Below, piece after piece: positions 17,085-24,942 of a DNA stretch of 50,850 nt; position 1 is the first letter of the stretch, and the number at the start of each line of letters is the position of its first letter. The DNA lies in NCBI RefSeq assembly GCF_016862275.1, contig NZ_BOMQ01000078.1, forward strand, positions 1 through 50,850. Reading direction: 5' to 3'. The notes beneath the pieces were generated by a model that was not told the DNA's origin, did no database searches, and saw only the letters and a program-made list of their open reading frames with translations. The position numbers and the translations under genes are program-made. Origin of the DNA: Actinoplanes nipponensis. GTDB taxonomy: Bacteria > Actinomycetota > Actinomycetes > Mycobacteriales > Micromonosporaceae.

Positions 17085-17858
17085 TCAGCGCCCGGTGAAC
17101 TTGGGCTTGCGCTTCTCCACGAACGCCGTCGTGCCCTCGATCCGGTCGTCGGTGGCGAACAGGCCCGCGAAGAGCTGGCTCTCCCACGCCAGGCCGGAGG
17201 CCAGGTCGGTGCTCAGGCCGCCGTCGATGGCCAGCTTCGCGGCCCGCAGGGCCAGGGCGGGCCCGTTCAGGTACGGCTTGAGCAGCTCCACCGCGCTCGC
17301 GTACACGTCGGCGGCCGGCACCACCCGGTCGGCCAGCCCGATCCGCAGGGCCTCCTCGGCGTCCACCATGCGGCCGGAGAACACCAGGTCCTTGGCCTTG
17401 GCCGGGCCGATGAGCCGGGCCAGCCGCTGGGTGCCGCCGGCGCCCGGGATGAGCCCCAGCCTGATCTCCGGCTGGCCGAGCTTGGCGTCGTCGGCCACGA
17501 CCCGCCAGTCGCAGGCCAGCGCCAGCTCGCAGCCGCCGCCCAGCGCGTAGCCGGTCACCGCGGCCACCACCGGCTTCTCGATCCGCGCCACCGCGTCGAA
17601 GGCGCTCGACAGGGCGCCGGCGCGGACGGTCATCTCCTGGTACGTCGTCGCGGTGAACTCGGTGATGTCGGCGCCCGCGGCGAACACCTTCTCGCCGCCG
17701 TACACGATCACCGCCCGGATCTGCGGGTCGGCGGCCGCCGCCTGCGCGGCCTCCCGCAGCTCCTCCTGGACCTGCGTGTTCAGCGGGTTCATCGGGGGCC
17801 GGTCGAGCCGGATCGTGCCGATGCCGTCGCTGGTCTCGAGCCGTACGAACTCACCCAC
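17085..17858 (-). CDS. Enoyl-CoA hydratase
   Basis: A 257-residue crotonase-fold enzyme, expected to hydrate trans-2-enoyl-CoA in beta-oxidation or branched-chain acyl-CoA breakdown. Both catalytic glutamates of hydratases are present: E111 in YALGGGCELALACDW and E131 in GQPEIRLGLIPGAGGTQRL. The oxyanion-hole segment AAGADITEF is visible. The GTG at 17858 has GGGAGG eight bases upstream. A 16-base palindrome (17870-17885) lies right next to the ribosome site and is shared with the icmA gene in this window, hinting at common control. Acyl chain preference cannot be deduced. Confidence 0.93.
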   Translation of the reverse strand: MGEFVRLETSDGIGTIRLDRPPMNPLNTQVQEELREAAQAAAADPQIRAVIVYGGEKVFAAGADITEFTATTYQEMTVRAGALSSAFDAVARIEKPVVAAVTGYALGGGCELALACDWRVVADDAKLGQPEIRLGLIPGAGGTQRLARLIGPAKAKDLVFSGRMVDAEEALRIGLADRVVPAADVYASAVELLKPYLNGPALALRAAKLAIDGGLSTDLASGLAWESQLFAGLFATDDRIEGTTAFVEKRKPKFTGR

Positions 17859-17869
17859 GCGCGTGCCTC

Positions 17870-17885
17870 CCTAGCGATCGTTCAG
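17870..17885. promoter_or_regulatory. Palindromic operator upstream of enoyl-CoA hydratase gene
   Basis: The plus strand reads CCTAGCGATCGTTCAG, which matches the site upstream of icmA (43809-43824, reverse complement) at 15 of 16 positions. The near-palindrome is centred on CGATCG and its edge is 11 bases from the GTG start. It looks like a TetR-type operator; the regulator is not identified. Confidence 0.6.
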
Positions 17886-17944
17886 TCACCGACAGCGTAA
17901 GGCCCGGCCCGGGCGGGTAAGTAGCATGGATCGAGGGAGGGCCG

Positions 17945-18412
17945 ATGATCACCTATTACCGCGACCCGGACGTGCTGGTCACGTCCACCGGGGTACGGAT
18001 GAGCGGGCGCGACTACCGCCTCGGCGACCTCGCCGAGGTGTGGCACCGCCAGGGCCGCCGCTCGTGGAGCGCGGTCGCCGGGCGCGGCGCCCTCGGCCTT
18101 GCCATGGTGATCCCGGTGCTGGTCGGCCTGCTCGGCATCATGGTGGCCCTGGTCATCGACGCCTCCACCGCGACCACCATCGCCCTGGCCGGCGGCGGCA
18201 TCCTGATCGGCCTCGCCGCGGCTCCCCTGGCCGACGTCCTGCTGGAGTTCGTCGACCGCTCGTACGACCGGGGCAGCCGCCGCCGGGAGATCTGGGCCCG
18301 GGTCCGCGGGTCCGACGTGCTCCTGCTGGACACGGACAACGCGCAGCGCTTCGGCCAGATCTACCGGGCCCTGCAGCGCGCCCTGGACCACGACTCCGTC
18401 CCCCGCGCATGA
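17945..18412 (+). CDS. DUF6232-family membrane protein
   Basis: A 155-residue protein with an N-terminal beta-rich stretch (ITYYRDPDVLVTSTGVRMSGRDYRLGDLAEVW), two central transmembrane helices (about 48-70 and 78-98) and a C-terminal soluble part (REIWARVRGSDVLLLDTDNAQRFGQIYRALQRAL). This architecture fits the actinobacterial DUF6232 family, of unknown role. The start ATG has GAGGG (17935-17939) upstream. It overlaps the following DoxX-like gene by four bases (ATGA). Confidence 0.83.
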   Translation: MITYYRDPDVLVTSTGVRMSGRDYRLGDLAEVWHRQGRRSWSAVAGRGALGLAMVIPVLVGLLGIMVALVIDASTATTIALAGGGILIGLAAAPLADVLLEFVDRSYDRGSRRREIWARVRGSDVLLLDTDNAQRFGQIYRALQRALDHDSVPRA

Positions 18413-18774
18413 CGACGACCTCGCGGGGCGCCCTGCCGCTCGCCGGCCTGCTCGCCACCTCCGGGGTGCTGCACTTCCTGGCCCCGAAGCCGTTCGACGC
18501 GATCGTGCCGCGCTCGCTGCCCGGCGGCCCGCGCACCTGGACCCTGCTCAGCGGCGCGGCCGAGCTGGCCGTGGCCGCCGCGGTCGCCCATCCCGGCACT
18601 CGCCGGTTGGGCGGGCTGGCCGCGGCGGGCCTGTTCGCCGCCGTCTTCCCGGCCAACGTCAAGATGGCGGTGGACTGGCGGCACGCCCCGCCGGCCCGCC
18701 GGGCCATCGCCTACGGGCGGCTGCCGTTGCAGATCCCGCTGGTGCTCTGGGGCCTGCGCGTCGCCCGCCGCTGA
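18409..18774 (+). CDS. DoxX-like small membrane protein
   Basis: A 121-residue protein with four predicted transmembrane helices and the DoxX-type pattern LAGLLATSGVLHFLAPKPFDAIVP ... LLSGAAELAVAAAVAHP ... NVKMAVDWRH. DoxX relatives are linked to redox and membrane stress functions, but this short form is not characterised. It starts in the stop of the DUF6232 gene (ATGA), so the two are translationally coupled. Confidence 0.83.
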   Translation: MTTTSRGALPLAGLLATSGVLHFLAPKPFDAIVPRSLPGGPRTWTLLSGAAELAVAAAVAHPGTRRLGGLAAAGLFAAVFPANVKMAVDWRHAPPARRAIAYGRLPLQIPLVLWGLRVARR

Positions 18775-18826
18775 TTTCGTGCAATTCGCTCCGGGGACGC
18801 CACCGGGCAGCGACGATACGAGAACC

Positions 18827-19369
18827 ATGAGAACCACCCGGCTTCGCCCGACCGGCGTCGAACGTGTGCTCGGCGACGACGAGCTGATCGTCACCAAGAC
18901 CGACCCACGCGGCGTGCTGACCTACACCAACGACGTCTTCCTGCGGATGTCCGCGCTGCGCGAGGACGAGGCGCTGGGCCGGCCGCACAACATCATCCGG
19001 CACCCCGACATGCCGCGGGCGGTGTTCAAGCTGCTCTGGGAGACGCTGGAGCAGCGGCAGGAGGTCTTCGCGTACGTGGTCAACCTGGCGACCGACGGCG
19101 CGCACTACTGGGTGCTGGCGCACGTCACGCCGTCGCTGGACAGCCACGGCCGGCTGGTCGGCTACCACTCCAACCGGCGCCGGCCGGATCCGGCGCCGGT
19201 CGCCGCGATCGCCGCGATCTACGCGGAGCTGCGGGCCGAGGAGCGCCGGCACGACAACTCGCCGGCCGGGCTGGACGCCTCCTGGGCCCGACTGCGGGCC
19301 GTGCTGGCCGAGCGCGGTCAGACGTACGACGAGTTCTTCTGGGCGCTGACCAACGGCCCGGCGCGATGA
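18827..19369 (+). CDS. Aer-like PAS sensor protein (stand-alone)
   Basis: A 180-residue protein. Residues 15-120 form a PAS domain of the Aer type: DELIVTKTDPRGVLTYTNDVFLRMSAL followed by PHNIIRHPDMPRAVFKLLW, the Aer signature around the FAD site. No transmembrane segment is present. The C-terminal third is helical. In Aer the PAS is fused to a membrane HAMP-MCP module; here it ends and the MCP-type protein starts as a separate gene with a four-base ATGA overlap. ATG 18827 is chosen because the domain follows directly; the frame stays open for 16 more codons upstream. Oxygen or redox sensing is inferred from the family. Confidence 0.87.
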   Translation: MRTTRLRPTGVERVLGDDELIVTKTDPRGVLTYTNDVFLRMSALREDEALGRPHNIIRHPDMPRAVFKLLWETLEQRQEVFAYVVNLATDGAHYWVLAHVTPSLDSHGRLVGYHSNRRRPDPAPVAAIAAIYAELRAEERRHDNSPAGLDASWARLRAVLAERGQTYDEFFWALTNGPAR

Positions 19370-20256
19370 GCCCCGACACGCTCCGGCTGATCACGGAGGT
19401 CTGCCGGCGTACCGCCGACGGCGACTTCGAGGCGCGGTTGCCCGACATCGGCGACTCGGCCGAGGAGGTGGCCGCCCGCCACGCGCTCAACGGGCTGCTG
19501 GACAGCATCGACTCGTTCGTCCGCGAGTCCGGGGCGGCGCTCGCCGCGGCCGCCGAGGGCCGCTTCCACCGGCGGTTCCTGACCCGGGGGATGCGCGGCG
19601 CCTTCCGCGACGCGGCGGCGCAGATCGGCCAGTCGACCGAGGCGATGCACCGCAACGCGGCGCGGCTGGACGAGGCCGCGCGCTCCCGGCTCGCCCTCGC
19701 CGACGAGCTGGAGAACGCCGTCCTCACCGTCTCCGAGCAGGTCGCGACGGCCGCCACGGAGATGGGCGCGTCGGCCAACGGACTCGCCGACTTCGCGCGG
19801 GAGGCCGTCAGCGAGGCCGAGCGGGGCGTCGAGACGGTGGGTTCGCTGCGCAGCGCCTCGGAGCAGATCCGCCGGGCCGTCGACCTGATCAACTCGGTGG
19901 CGTCGCAGACCCGGCTGCTGGCCCTCAACGCGACGATCGAGGCGGCCCGGGCCGGCGAGGCCGGCCGCGGCTTCAGCGTGGTCGCCGGCGAGGTCAAGAA
20001 TCTGGCCAACGAGACCAGCGACTCCAGCGCGGAGATCCTGGGACAGGTCAACACGGTGCAGCAGGCGGCGGCGGACGCCGTGGGCGTGCTCGACGTGGTG
20101 ACCGGCAGCATCCGGGAGATGAGCGGCCTGGTCAACGGCATCGCGGCCGCCGTCGACGGCCGGCACGACGCCGGTACGGCCGGACTCAGTCAACTGGCCG
20201 AGGTGCTGCGCAGCGAGGTGCACCGCTTCGTGACGCTGGCCCGGCAGAGTCAGTAG
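19366..20256 (+). CDS. Soluble methyl-accepting chemotaxis-type signalling protein
   Basis: A 296-residue cytoplasmic protein without transmembrane segments. The N-terminal 100 residues are helical and HAMP-like (DGDFEARLPDIGDSAEEVAARHALNGLLDSI). The rest is an MCP signalling coiled coil with the highly conserved hairpin tip: INSVASQTRLLALNATIEAARAGEAGRGF, then VVAGEVKNLANET. The coiled coil is short, consistent with a minimal receptor. It is coupled to the PAS gene by the ATGA overlap and probably forms one sensor with it, signalling to CheA/CheW elsewhere. Its stop overlaps the stop of the convergent ribokinase gene by seven bases. Confidence 0.9.
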   Translation: MSPDTLRLITEVCRRTADGDFEARLPDIGDSAEEVAARHALNGLLDSIDSFVRESGAALAAAAEGRFHRRFLTRGMRGAFRDAAAQIGQSTEAMHRNAARLDEAARSRLALADELENAVLTVSEQVATAATEMGASANGLADFAREAVSEAERGVETVGSLRSASEQIRRAVDLINSVASQTRLLALNATIEAARAGEAGRGFSVVAGEVKNLANETSDSSAEILGQVNTVQQAAADAVGVLDVVTGSIREMSGLVNGIAAAVDGRHDAGTAGLSQLAEVLRSEVHRFVTLARQSQ

Positions 20257-21155
20257 CTCTGGGCGTACAGCGCGTCGATCTCGGCGCGGCCGGGCAGGGA
20301 GTTGCTGGCGCCGACCTTGCGGACGCACGCCGCCCCGGCCGCGTTGGCCCAGCGCACCGCGTCCACCAGGTCCCGGCCCTCGCCCCAGGCCACCGCCAGC
20401 GCACCGGTGAAGGCGTCACCGGCCGCCGTGGTGTCCGCGACCTCCACCCGGCACGCCGGGATGCGCTCGTCGCGGCCGTCCCGGTCGGCGTACCGGGAGC
20501 CGGCGCCGCCCAGGGTCAACACGACCCGGGGCACCAGCGCCAGCAGGGCGGCCAGGTCCGGCTCGGCCGACCCGGTGATCGCGGTCGCCTCGCCCTCGTT
20601 GACCACCAGCAGGTCCACCGCCGCCAGCAGCTCCGGCGACAGCTCCCGCGCCGGGGCCGCGTTGAGGATCACCCGGGTGCCGCCGGCCCGCGCCGCCTGC
20701 GCCGCCGCCACCACCGTCTCCGCCGGGATCTCCTGCTGGCACAGCAGCACGTCGCCGGCCGCGATGACCGCCTCCTCGGCGGCGCTGAGCCCGGCGAAGG
20801 AGTTGTTGGCGCCCGGGCTCACGATGATCGAGTTCTCGCCCGCGCGGTCCACCATGATGACCGCGACGCCGGACGACCCGTAGCTGGTCCGGACGTTCTC
20901 GGTGTCCACCCCGGACGCGTTCAGCCGGGCCTTGATGGTGACGCCGAAGGCGTCGGACCCGATCGCGCCGAGCAGCACGCACGTCCCGCCCGCCCGGGCG
21001 GCGGCGATGGCCTGGTTGGCCCCCTTGCCGCCGGGCGTCATGACGAAGTCGTCGCCGAGCACGGTCTCGCCGGGCCGCGGCAGCCGGGGGGCGAGCCCGA
21101 CGAGGTCCATGTTGGCGCTGCCGGCGACCACGATCCGGGGCGGGGAGTCGGCCAT
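20250..21155 (-). CDS. rbsK: Ribokinase (PfkB family)
   Basis: A 301-residue sugar kinase of the PfkB family that phosphorylates ribose at O5 with ATP. Visible motifs: AGSANMDLVG at the N-terminus, the substrate motif MTPGGKGANQAIAAA, LNAAPA, VNEGEA and the C-terminal PfkB signature DTTAAGDAFTGAL, whose second Asp is the catalytic base. The pattern fits ribokinase better than fructokinase. The ATG at 21155 uses a GAGG site that overlaps the stop of the ABC gene (8-base gap), so it is in an operon with it. No ribose transporter or ribose operon repressor of LacI type is adjacent. Confidence 0.9.
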   Translation of the reverse strand: MADSPPRIVVAGSANMDLVGLAPRLPRPGETVLGDDFVMTPGGKGANQAIAAARAGGTCVLLGAIGSDAFGVTIKARLNASGVDTENVRTSYGSSGVAVIMVDRAGENSIIVSPGANNSFAGLSAAEEAVIAAGDVLLCQQEIPAETVVAAAQAARAGGTRVILNAAPARELSPELLAAVDLLVVNEGEATAITGSAEPDLAALLALVPRVVLTLGGAGSRYADRDGRDERIPACRVEVADTTAAGDAFTGALAVAWGEGRDLVDAVRWANAAGAACVRKVGASNSLPGRAEIDALYAQSY

Positions 21156-21163
21156 CGGATGCC

Positions 21164-21985
21164 TCAGGCCGCCCGGGCCATGTACCGGTCGCCGGAGCGC
21201 TGCACCTGCAACGGCAGCCCGAACGTCTTGGACAGGTTGCCGGCGGTCAGCGTCTCGCCGAGCAGCCCGGCCGCCACCACCGAGCCCTCGCGCAGCAGCA
21301 TCGCGTGGGTGAAGCCCGGCGGGATCTCCTCGACGTGGTGGGTGACCAGCACCATCGCCGGCGCGTCGGGGTCCTCGGCCAGCTCGGTCAGCCGGCCGAT
21401 CAGGTCCTCGCGGCCGCCCAGGTCCAGCCCGGCGGTGGGCTCGTCGAGCAGCATCAGCTCGGGGTCGGTCATCAGCGCCCGGGCGATCTGGGTGCGCTTG
21501 CGCTCCCCCTCCGACAGGGTGCCGAACTGGCGGTCGAGCAGCGCGCCCATGCCCAGCTGCTCGAGCAGCGCGCGGGCCCGGGCCTCGTCCTGCGGGTCGT
21601 AGCTCTCCCGCCAGCGGCCGACCACGGACCAGGCCGCGGTGACCACGACGTCGAGCACCCGCTCGGCCGGCGGCACCTGGTCGGCGAACTGCCCGGTGGT
21701 GAGCCCGATCCGGGTCCGCAGCTCGGTGACGTCCGTGCGCCCCAGCCGCTCGCCGAGGATCCAGGCGGTGCCGCGGGACGGGTGCAGGCGTCCGGACGCG
21801 AGATTGAGCAGGGTCGTCTTGCCGGCGCCGTTCGGGCCCAGGACGACCCATCTCTCGTCCAGCTCGACCTGCCAGGAGATGCCGCGCAGCAGGTGGTTGC
21901 CGCCGCGGATGACACTCACCCGGTCGAAGGAGATGACGGTGTCGTCGTCGGGTGGGGTGGGGGTCGCAGTCGCTGCCTCGAGCAC
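21164..21985 (-). CDS. Stand-alone ABC transporter ATP-binding protein
   Basis: A 273-residue ATPase with Walker A GPNGAGKTT, signature LSEGERKRTQIARAL, Walker B LMLLDEPTAGLD and switch His in LVTHHVEE. A short C-terminal extension follows (SKTFGLPLQVQRSGDRYMARA). No permease gene is adjacent, so the transport partner, if any, is elsewhere; the single-domain form resembles the YlmA-like cytoplasmic ATPases. The start is uncertain: GTG 21985 or TTG 21997. It lies between the ROK regulator and ribokinase genes on the same strand. Confidence 0.88.
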   Translation of the reverse strand: MLEAATATPTPPDDDTVISFDRVSVIRGGNHLLRGISWQVELDERWVVLGPNGAGKTTLLNLASGRLHPSRGTAWILGERLGRTDVTELRTRIGLTTGQFADQVPPAERVLDVVVTAAWSVVGRWRESYDPQDEARARALLEQLGMGALLDRQFGTLSEGERKRTQIARALMTDPELMLLDEPTAGLDLGGREDLIGRLTELAEDPDAPAMVLVTHHVEEIPPGFTHAMLLREGSVVAAGLLGETLTAGNLSKTFGLPLQVQRSGDRYMARAA

Positions 21986-22037
21986 GCAACCATCCAACCA
22001 TGCAGCAGCCGCGGCCCCGGACGCCGTGCCCGGCCGC

Positions 22038-23216
22038 TCAGCCGGTGGTGGATCCGAACACCTCGTCGCGGACCGACTCGAGCGCGGTCAGCAGCGCACC
22101 GTTGAGGATGGGCTCCACGGCGACCTCGCTGATCACGACCCTCGGCGCGACGAGCGTGATCGCCGCGACCTCCTTCTCGACCCGCTCGGCCAGGGCCGGC
22201 CCGCCCGCCTGGCTGACCTCGCCGGCCAGCACCACGAGCGGCGGGTCCAGCACGACGCAGGTGGCCGCCACGCCCAGGGCCAGCCGGGCGCCCAGCTCGT
22301 CGAGCAGGGCCTCACCGGCCGGGCCGGCGGCGACGGCGGCCCGCACCACGTCGGCGGACTCGTCGCCGCCGAAGCCGTACTTCTTGCCGAGCGCCTTGGC
22401 CGCGTCGGAGGCCACGAGCGTCTGGAACGCGCCCTTGGCCCCGCGCTTGGTCACGTCCCGGGGGATCTCGGCGCCGGCGACCGGCAGGTACCCGATCTCG
22501 CCGGCGGCGCCGGTGCTGCCGTGGTGCAGCCGGCCGCCGATCACCGTGGCCAGGCCGACACCGCGGCCGACCCAGATCAGCACGAAGTCGTCGACGCCCT
22601 TGGCCGCGCCGTGGTGCTGCTCGGCGATGGCCACCAGGTTGACGTCGTTGCCGAAGACCACCGGCGTGCTCAGGTCCTTGCGCAGCTCGGCGAGCAGGCC
22701 GCGGTGCCAGCGGGGCAGGTCGAAGGCGAAGGAGACCTCGCTGGTCTGCGGGTCGACCAGACCCGGCGTGCCCAGCACCACCCGGCGCACGGAGGCCATG
22801 TCGGTGCCGCCCCGACCGGCCGCCTGGACGACGGCGCTGTGCACGGCGCGTACCGGATCGTCGCTGTCCCGGGTCGACTGCTCGCTGCGGCCGACCACCT
22901 CGCCGGTGATGTCCGCGCAGGCGGCGATCACCCGGTCCGGCAGCACCTCGACGCCGATGACGTGCGCGCTACCCGGAGTGACGGCGTAGAGCTGCGCGTT
23001 GGGCCCGCGGCCGCCGGCCTGCTCGCCGACCCGGCGCACCAGGCCCCGCTCCTCGAGCCGCTCGACCAGCTGCGAGGCGGTGACCTTGCTCAGGCCGGTC
23101 ATCTCGCCGAGCTGGGCGCGGGTCAGCGGACCCTTGGCCAGCAGCAGCTCGAGCGCGGCCCGGTCGTTGAGCGCGCGCAGCAGTCGGGGCGTGCCCGGTA
23201 GGCGGGTGGCGGCCAT
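22038..23216 (-). CDS. ROK-family transcriptional regulator lacking the zinc motif
   Basis: A 392-residue protein with an N-terminal winged helix (about 12-65: LTRAQLGEMTGLSKVTASQLVERLEERGLV) and a ROK sugar-kinase-like domain (about 85-385: VLGTPGLVD, FGNDVNLVA, GRGVGLATVIGG, GAAGEIGYLPV). ROK repressors usually carry a zinc site CxCGxxGC plus a His in GEIGH; here the Cys cluster is absent and the His is Tyr. It is divergent from the N-acetylglucosaminidase gene and heads ABC and ribokinase genes, so sugar-responsive control of these is likely. The ATG at 23216 has GAGGGACG upstream. Confidence 0.9.
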   Translation of the reverse strand: MAATRLPGTPRLLRALNDRAALELLLAKGPLTRAQLGEMTGLSKVTASQLVERLEERGLVRRVGEQAGGRGPNAQLYAVTPGSAHVIGVEVLPDRVIAACADITGEVVGRSEQSTRDSDDPVRAVHSAVVQAAGRGGTDMASVRRVVLGTPGLVDPQTSEVSFAFDLPRWHRGLLAELRKDLSTPVVFGNDVNLVAIAEQHHGAAKGVDDFVLIWVGRGVGLATVIGGRLHHGSTGAAGEIGYLPVAGAEIPRDVTKRGAKGAFQTLVASDAAKALGKKYGFGGDESADVVRAAVAAGPAGEALLDELGARLALGVAATCVVLDPPLVVLAGEVSQAGGPALAERVEKEVAAITLVAPRVVISEVAVEPILNGALLTALESVRDEVFGSTTG

Positions 23217-23388
23217 AACTCGTCCCTCGGTATTCAGGATGGCTTCCTACAGCGGTGACCGGCACAGATCATGTAGCCGCAGCGTAACGGTCAGCGTGCA
23301 GACTGGTTGCGCCGCGGGCCCGATAGACATCTGACGATCATGCAGGCCGACCGGCCGGAACACCAGGTTCTCACCGAGGAAGGACACC
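23217..23388. other. Divergent promoter region, ROK regulator / glucosaminidase
   Basis: 172 bases between the divergent genes, which must hold both promoters. I see no long palindrome and cannot assign -35/-10 boxes with confidence. Confidence 0.4.
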
Positions 23389-24846
23389 ATGGCGATCGAC
23401 CCGGGACTCCGCCGCCTGGCCCTGCGCACGCTGCTCGCCGCGTTCGCGGGAACGACCGCTCCCGATTGGGCCGCGCGACTGCTGACCGAGGGGCTGGCCG
23501 GACACACCCTCTTCGGGACCAACATCGCGGAGCCGGCCCAGGTGGGCCTGCTGACGGCCGGGCTGCGCACGGTACGGCGGGACGTCCTGCTGGCGATCGA
23601 CGAGGAGGGCGGTGACGTCACCCGGCTGGCGCACCGGACCGGCAGCCCGTACCCGGGCAACGCCGCCCTCGGCGCGGTCGACGACCCGGACCTGACCCGC
23701 ACGGTCTACGCGGCCATCGGCGCCGACCTGGCCGCGGTGGGCATCAACCTCGACCTGGCCCCGACGGCCGACGTGAACACGGCCGACGACAACCCGATCA
23801 TCGGCACCCGCTCGTTCGGCGCGGACCCGGCGCGGGTCGCCCGGCACACCGCGGCGGCGGTCGCGGGCCTGCAATCCACCGGCGTCGCGGCCTGCGCGAA
23901 ACACTTCCCGGGCCACGGCGCCACGACGGCCGACTCGCACCGGGAACTGCCCACCGTGGACGCGAGCCCGGCGCGGCTGCGGCAACGCGACCTGCCCCCG
24001 TTCGCGGCGGCCATCGCGGCCGGGACCCAGGCGATCATGACCGCGCACATCCGGGTGCCCACCCTGACCGGCGCCGGCCCGGCCACCTTCAGCCCCGCGG
24101 CCCTGACCGGCCTGCTCCGCGGCGAGTACGGCTTCCGCGGCGCCGTGATCACGGACGCCCTGGAGATGAAGGGCGCCGCCCAGGCCGCGGGCGGCATCGG
24201 CGAGGCGGCGGTGCTGGCCCTCGCGGCCGGCGCCGACCTGCTCTGCATCGGCGCGCGGGTGAGCCCGGAGCTGGTCGAACGGGTCGCGGCGGAGATCGTC
24301 GCCGGGCTGGGCGACGGCCGGCTGACGCTGCGCCGGCTGGAGGAGGCGGCGGAGCGTACGGCGGCCCTGGCCGCGTGGACGCAGCGCCCGGTCACGCCGG
24401 CCGGGCACGACCCGGAGCTGGGCTACGCGGCGGCCCGCCGGGCGCTCCGGGTGGAGGGCTCGCCGGCCGGGCTGACCGACCCGCTGGTGGTCCAGCTGCA
24501 GGCGAGCCCGTCGATCGCGGAGGGCCGGGTGCCGTGGGGGCTCGGGCCACACCTGGACGGCACCGAGCAGGTGTCCGTGGTGGCCGCGGAGTCCTCGCCG
24601 GCGGGTCTGGCCGCGCGGGCCGGGTCCCGGCCGATCGTGGTGGTGGGCCGACACACCCATCGAGCCGAGGCCACGCGAACGCTCATCGAGACGCTCGCGG
24701 CGCGCCACGACGTGGCGGTGGTGGAGATGGGCTGGCCGGGCAGCTGGCGGCCGGCCGGGGTGCGAGCCTTCATCACCACGTACGGCGCGAGCCACGCCAA
24801 CGGACGCGCCGCCGCCGAGGCCCTGGGGCTGACCGCGAAGAGCTGA
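23389..24846 (+). CDS. Glycoside hydrolase family 3 beta-N-acetylglucosaminidase (NagZ-like)
   Basis: A 485-residue cytoplasmic enzyme (no signal peptide) of family GH3, expected to release N-acetylglucosamine from muropeptides or chitin fragments. The NagZ-type signature is present: CAKHFPGHGATTADSHRELP with K171-H172 and the catalytic-loop His, and the nucleophile D256 in VITDALEMKG. A C-terminal domain of about 130 residues follows the barrel, as in two-domain Gram-positive NagZ. The start ATG has GAGGAAGGA upstream. It is divergent from a ROK regulator, a frequent pairing for amino-sugar genes. Cell-wall recycling is the best guess. Confidence 0.9.
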   Translation: MAIDPGLRRLALRTLLAAFAGTTAPDWAARLLTEGLAGHTLFGTNIAEPAQVGLLTAGLRTVRRDVLLAIDEEGGDVTRLAHRTGSPYPGNAALGAVDDPDLTRTVYAAIGADLAAVGINLDLAPTADVNTADDNPIIGTRSFGADPARVARHTAAAVAGLQSTGVAACAKHFPGHGATTADSHRELPTVDASPARLRQRDLPPFAAAIAAGTQAIMTAHIRVPTLTGAGPATFSPAALTGLLRGEYGFRGAVITDALEMKGAAQAAGGIGEAAVLALAAGADLLCIGARVSPELVERVAAEIVAGLGDGRLTLRRLEEAAERTAALAAWTQRPVTPAGHDPELGYAAARRALRVEGSPAGLTDPLVVQLQASPSIAEGRVPWGLGPHLDGTEQVSVVAAESSPAGLAARAGSRPIVVVGRHTHRAEATRTLIETLAARHDVAVVEMGWPGSWRPAGVRAFITTYGASHANGRAAAEALGLTAKS

Positions 24847-24876
24847 GGCGGGCCGCTGTCTTCTGCCCCTCCTTCC

Positions 24877-24890
24877 TTGAACATGTTCAA
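24877..24890. promoter_or_regulatory. Operator palindrome 1 (TTGAACATGTTCAA)
   Basis: A perfect 14-base palindrome. Its first six bases, TTGAAC, also serve as a good -35 box, with a TACGCT -10 box 17 bases on (24900-24905). It is almost identical to the second palindrome at 24914-24927; the centres are 37 bases apart. Likely bound by the TetR protein encoded at the end of the operon. Confidence 0.8.
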
Positions 24891-24905
24891 CTTTAGCTCT
24901 ACGCT
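24877..24905 (+). promoter_or_regulatory. Promoter of the membrane protein-DCC-TetR operon
   Basis: TTGAAC (24877-24882), 17-base spacer, TACGCT (24900-24905), predicting a transcript start near 24912, between -10 box and second palindrome. Bound repressor would block both polymerase binding and escape. Confidence 0.55.
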
Positions 24906-24913
24906 GACAATAG

Positions 24914-24927
24914 TTGAACGTGTTCAA
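24914..24927. promoter_or_regulatory. Operator palindrome 2 (TTGAACGTGTTCAA)
   Basis: A 14-base palindrome differing from the first by one central base. It lies at the predicted transcript start and ends 15 bases before the ATG of the membrane protein gene. Confidence 0.8.
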
Positions 24928-24942
24928 GAGGGGCGGACGGTC

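Noticed and set aside
20250..22001. 583-codon minus-strand frame apparently joining a long protein to ribokinase
   Set aside because: The first half is a shadow of the ABC ATPase gene; ribokinase begins at 21155 with its own GAGG site.
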